Assembly (NCBI GenBank): GCA_027069645.1
Contig: JALXEI010000146.1
Location: forward strand, 1-6,074
DNA length: 6,074 nucleotides
Reading direction: 5' to 3'
DNA from: Hyphomicrobiales bacterium
Lineage (GTDB): Bacteria > Pseudomonadota > Alphaproteobacteria > Rhizobiales > JAKIUO01
Numbering within the stretch: position 1 is the first letter of the stretch; every line of letters starts with the position of its first letter. This document shows positions 5,841 through 6,074 of this stretch, piece after piece. The translations under genes were made by a program, and so were the position numbers. The notes beneath the pieces are model-generated. The model was given only the letters and a program-made list of their open reading frames with translations. It had not been told where the DNA came from and made no database searches.

Positions 5841-6008
5841 CCCGCTCCCCGGCCTCCCTTCCTCTTGCGCGATCCCTCTATCCGCTCCCCGGGCTTGACC
5901 CGGGGCCCAGGGCAACAGACCGTGCGCTATCTGTCGCCCCGAATCTCTCCACAACATCCGTCGTGTCGCCCTGGATCCCGGTTCTGCGCTGCGCTCCGAC
6001 CGGGAAGC
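5841..6008 (+). repeat. GC-rich interspersed repeat, copy F
   Basis: A full unit starts 10 bases after the porin 2 terminator T-tract. Two CCGCTCCCC boxes are 40 bases apart with the CTTCCTCTTGCGCGATCCC leader between them. The first hairpin is CCCCGGG, loop CTTGA, CCCGGGG. The CCAGGG/CCCTGG arms are intact. The 3' end is CTGCGCTCCGACCGGGAAGC, giving CCCGGT/ACCGGG pairing. This copy is close to what a family consensus would look like. Confidence 0.9.
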
Positions 6009-6035
6009 ATAACGCACTCTTCCGGCCTCCCCCCA

Positions 6036-6074
6036 CCGCTCCCCGGGCCTGACCCGGGGCCCAGGGCAACAGAC
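6036..6074 (+). repeat. GC-rich interspersed repeat, copy G, cut by window end
   Basis: CCGCTCCCCGGGCCTGACCC followed by GGGGCCCAGGGCAACAGAC reproduces the first hairpin and CCAGGG module of the family, in the same orientation as all other copies. It lies 27 bases after copy F and continues beyond the window. Confidence 0.85.

Noticed and set aside
5790..6069. Minus-strand frames with WRDSGRQIAHGLLPWAPG-like peptides
   Set aside because: The same peptides recur wherever the GC-rich repeat occurs. They are translations of the repeat, commonly over-annotated, with no ribosome sites.

Overview
The window looks like accessory-rich DNA from an alphaproteobacterium. The main evidence is two Porin_2-type outer-membrane porins whose mature N-terminus (ADLGGDCCADLEERV, then TTARKGNRKVSL) is typical of that class. 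GC-rich palindromic repeats between the genes agree with this. I cannot name a genus from the sequence alone.

Layout: (1) Bases 1-535, minus strand: the N-terminal 178 codons of panC (pantoate--beta-alanine ligase), running off the left edge. (2) Bases 536-1533: about 1 kb without a convincing gene. It holds an AT-rich 8-bp-arm palindrome just upstream of panC, two copies of an interspersed GC-rich repeat, a 144-bp element bounded by perfect 30-bp inverted repeats, and a leader with a repeated GGGGTAGCCCC motif. (3) Bases 1534-2805: porin 1, followed by a strong intrinsic terminator. (4) Bases 2895-3778: three copies of the GC-rich repeat, with a small GIY-YIG nuclease-superfamily gene (3118-3402) between the first and second. 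(5) Bases 3819-4440: about 600 bases with no gene I can support. (6) Bases 4451-5767: porin 2, a paralogue of porin 1 in the same orientation with a related terminator. (7) Bases 5841-6074: two more repeat copies, the last cut by the window end.

The two porins are a dispersed tandem duplication. Coding region, Shine-Dalgarno site and 3' UTR/terminator are shared, but the upstream regions differ, so the pair may be expressed under different conditions. Both should form outer-membrane beta-barrels; their differences concentrate in predicted surface loops. panC (pantothenate/CoA synthesis) is divergent from and unrelated to the porins.

The most interesting material is the repeat family. Seven copies lie in one orientation, and the first hairpin shows a compensatory base-pair change between copies. 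Two copies share 104 identical bases but end in different 3' modules, and a GIY-YIG gene sits inside the cluster. A link between the nuclease and the repeats is an inference from position only.
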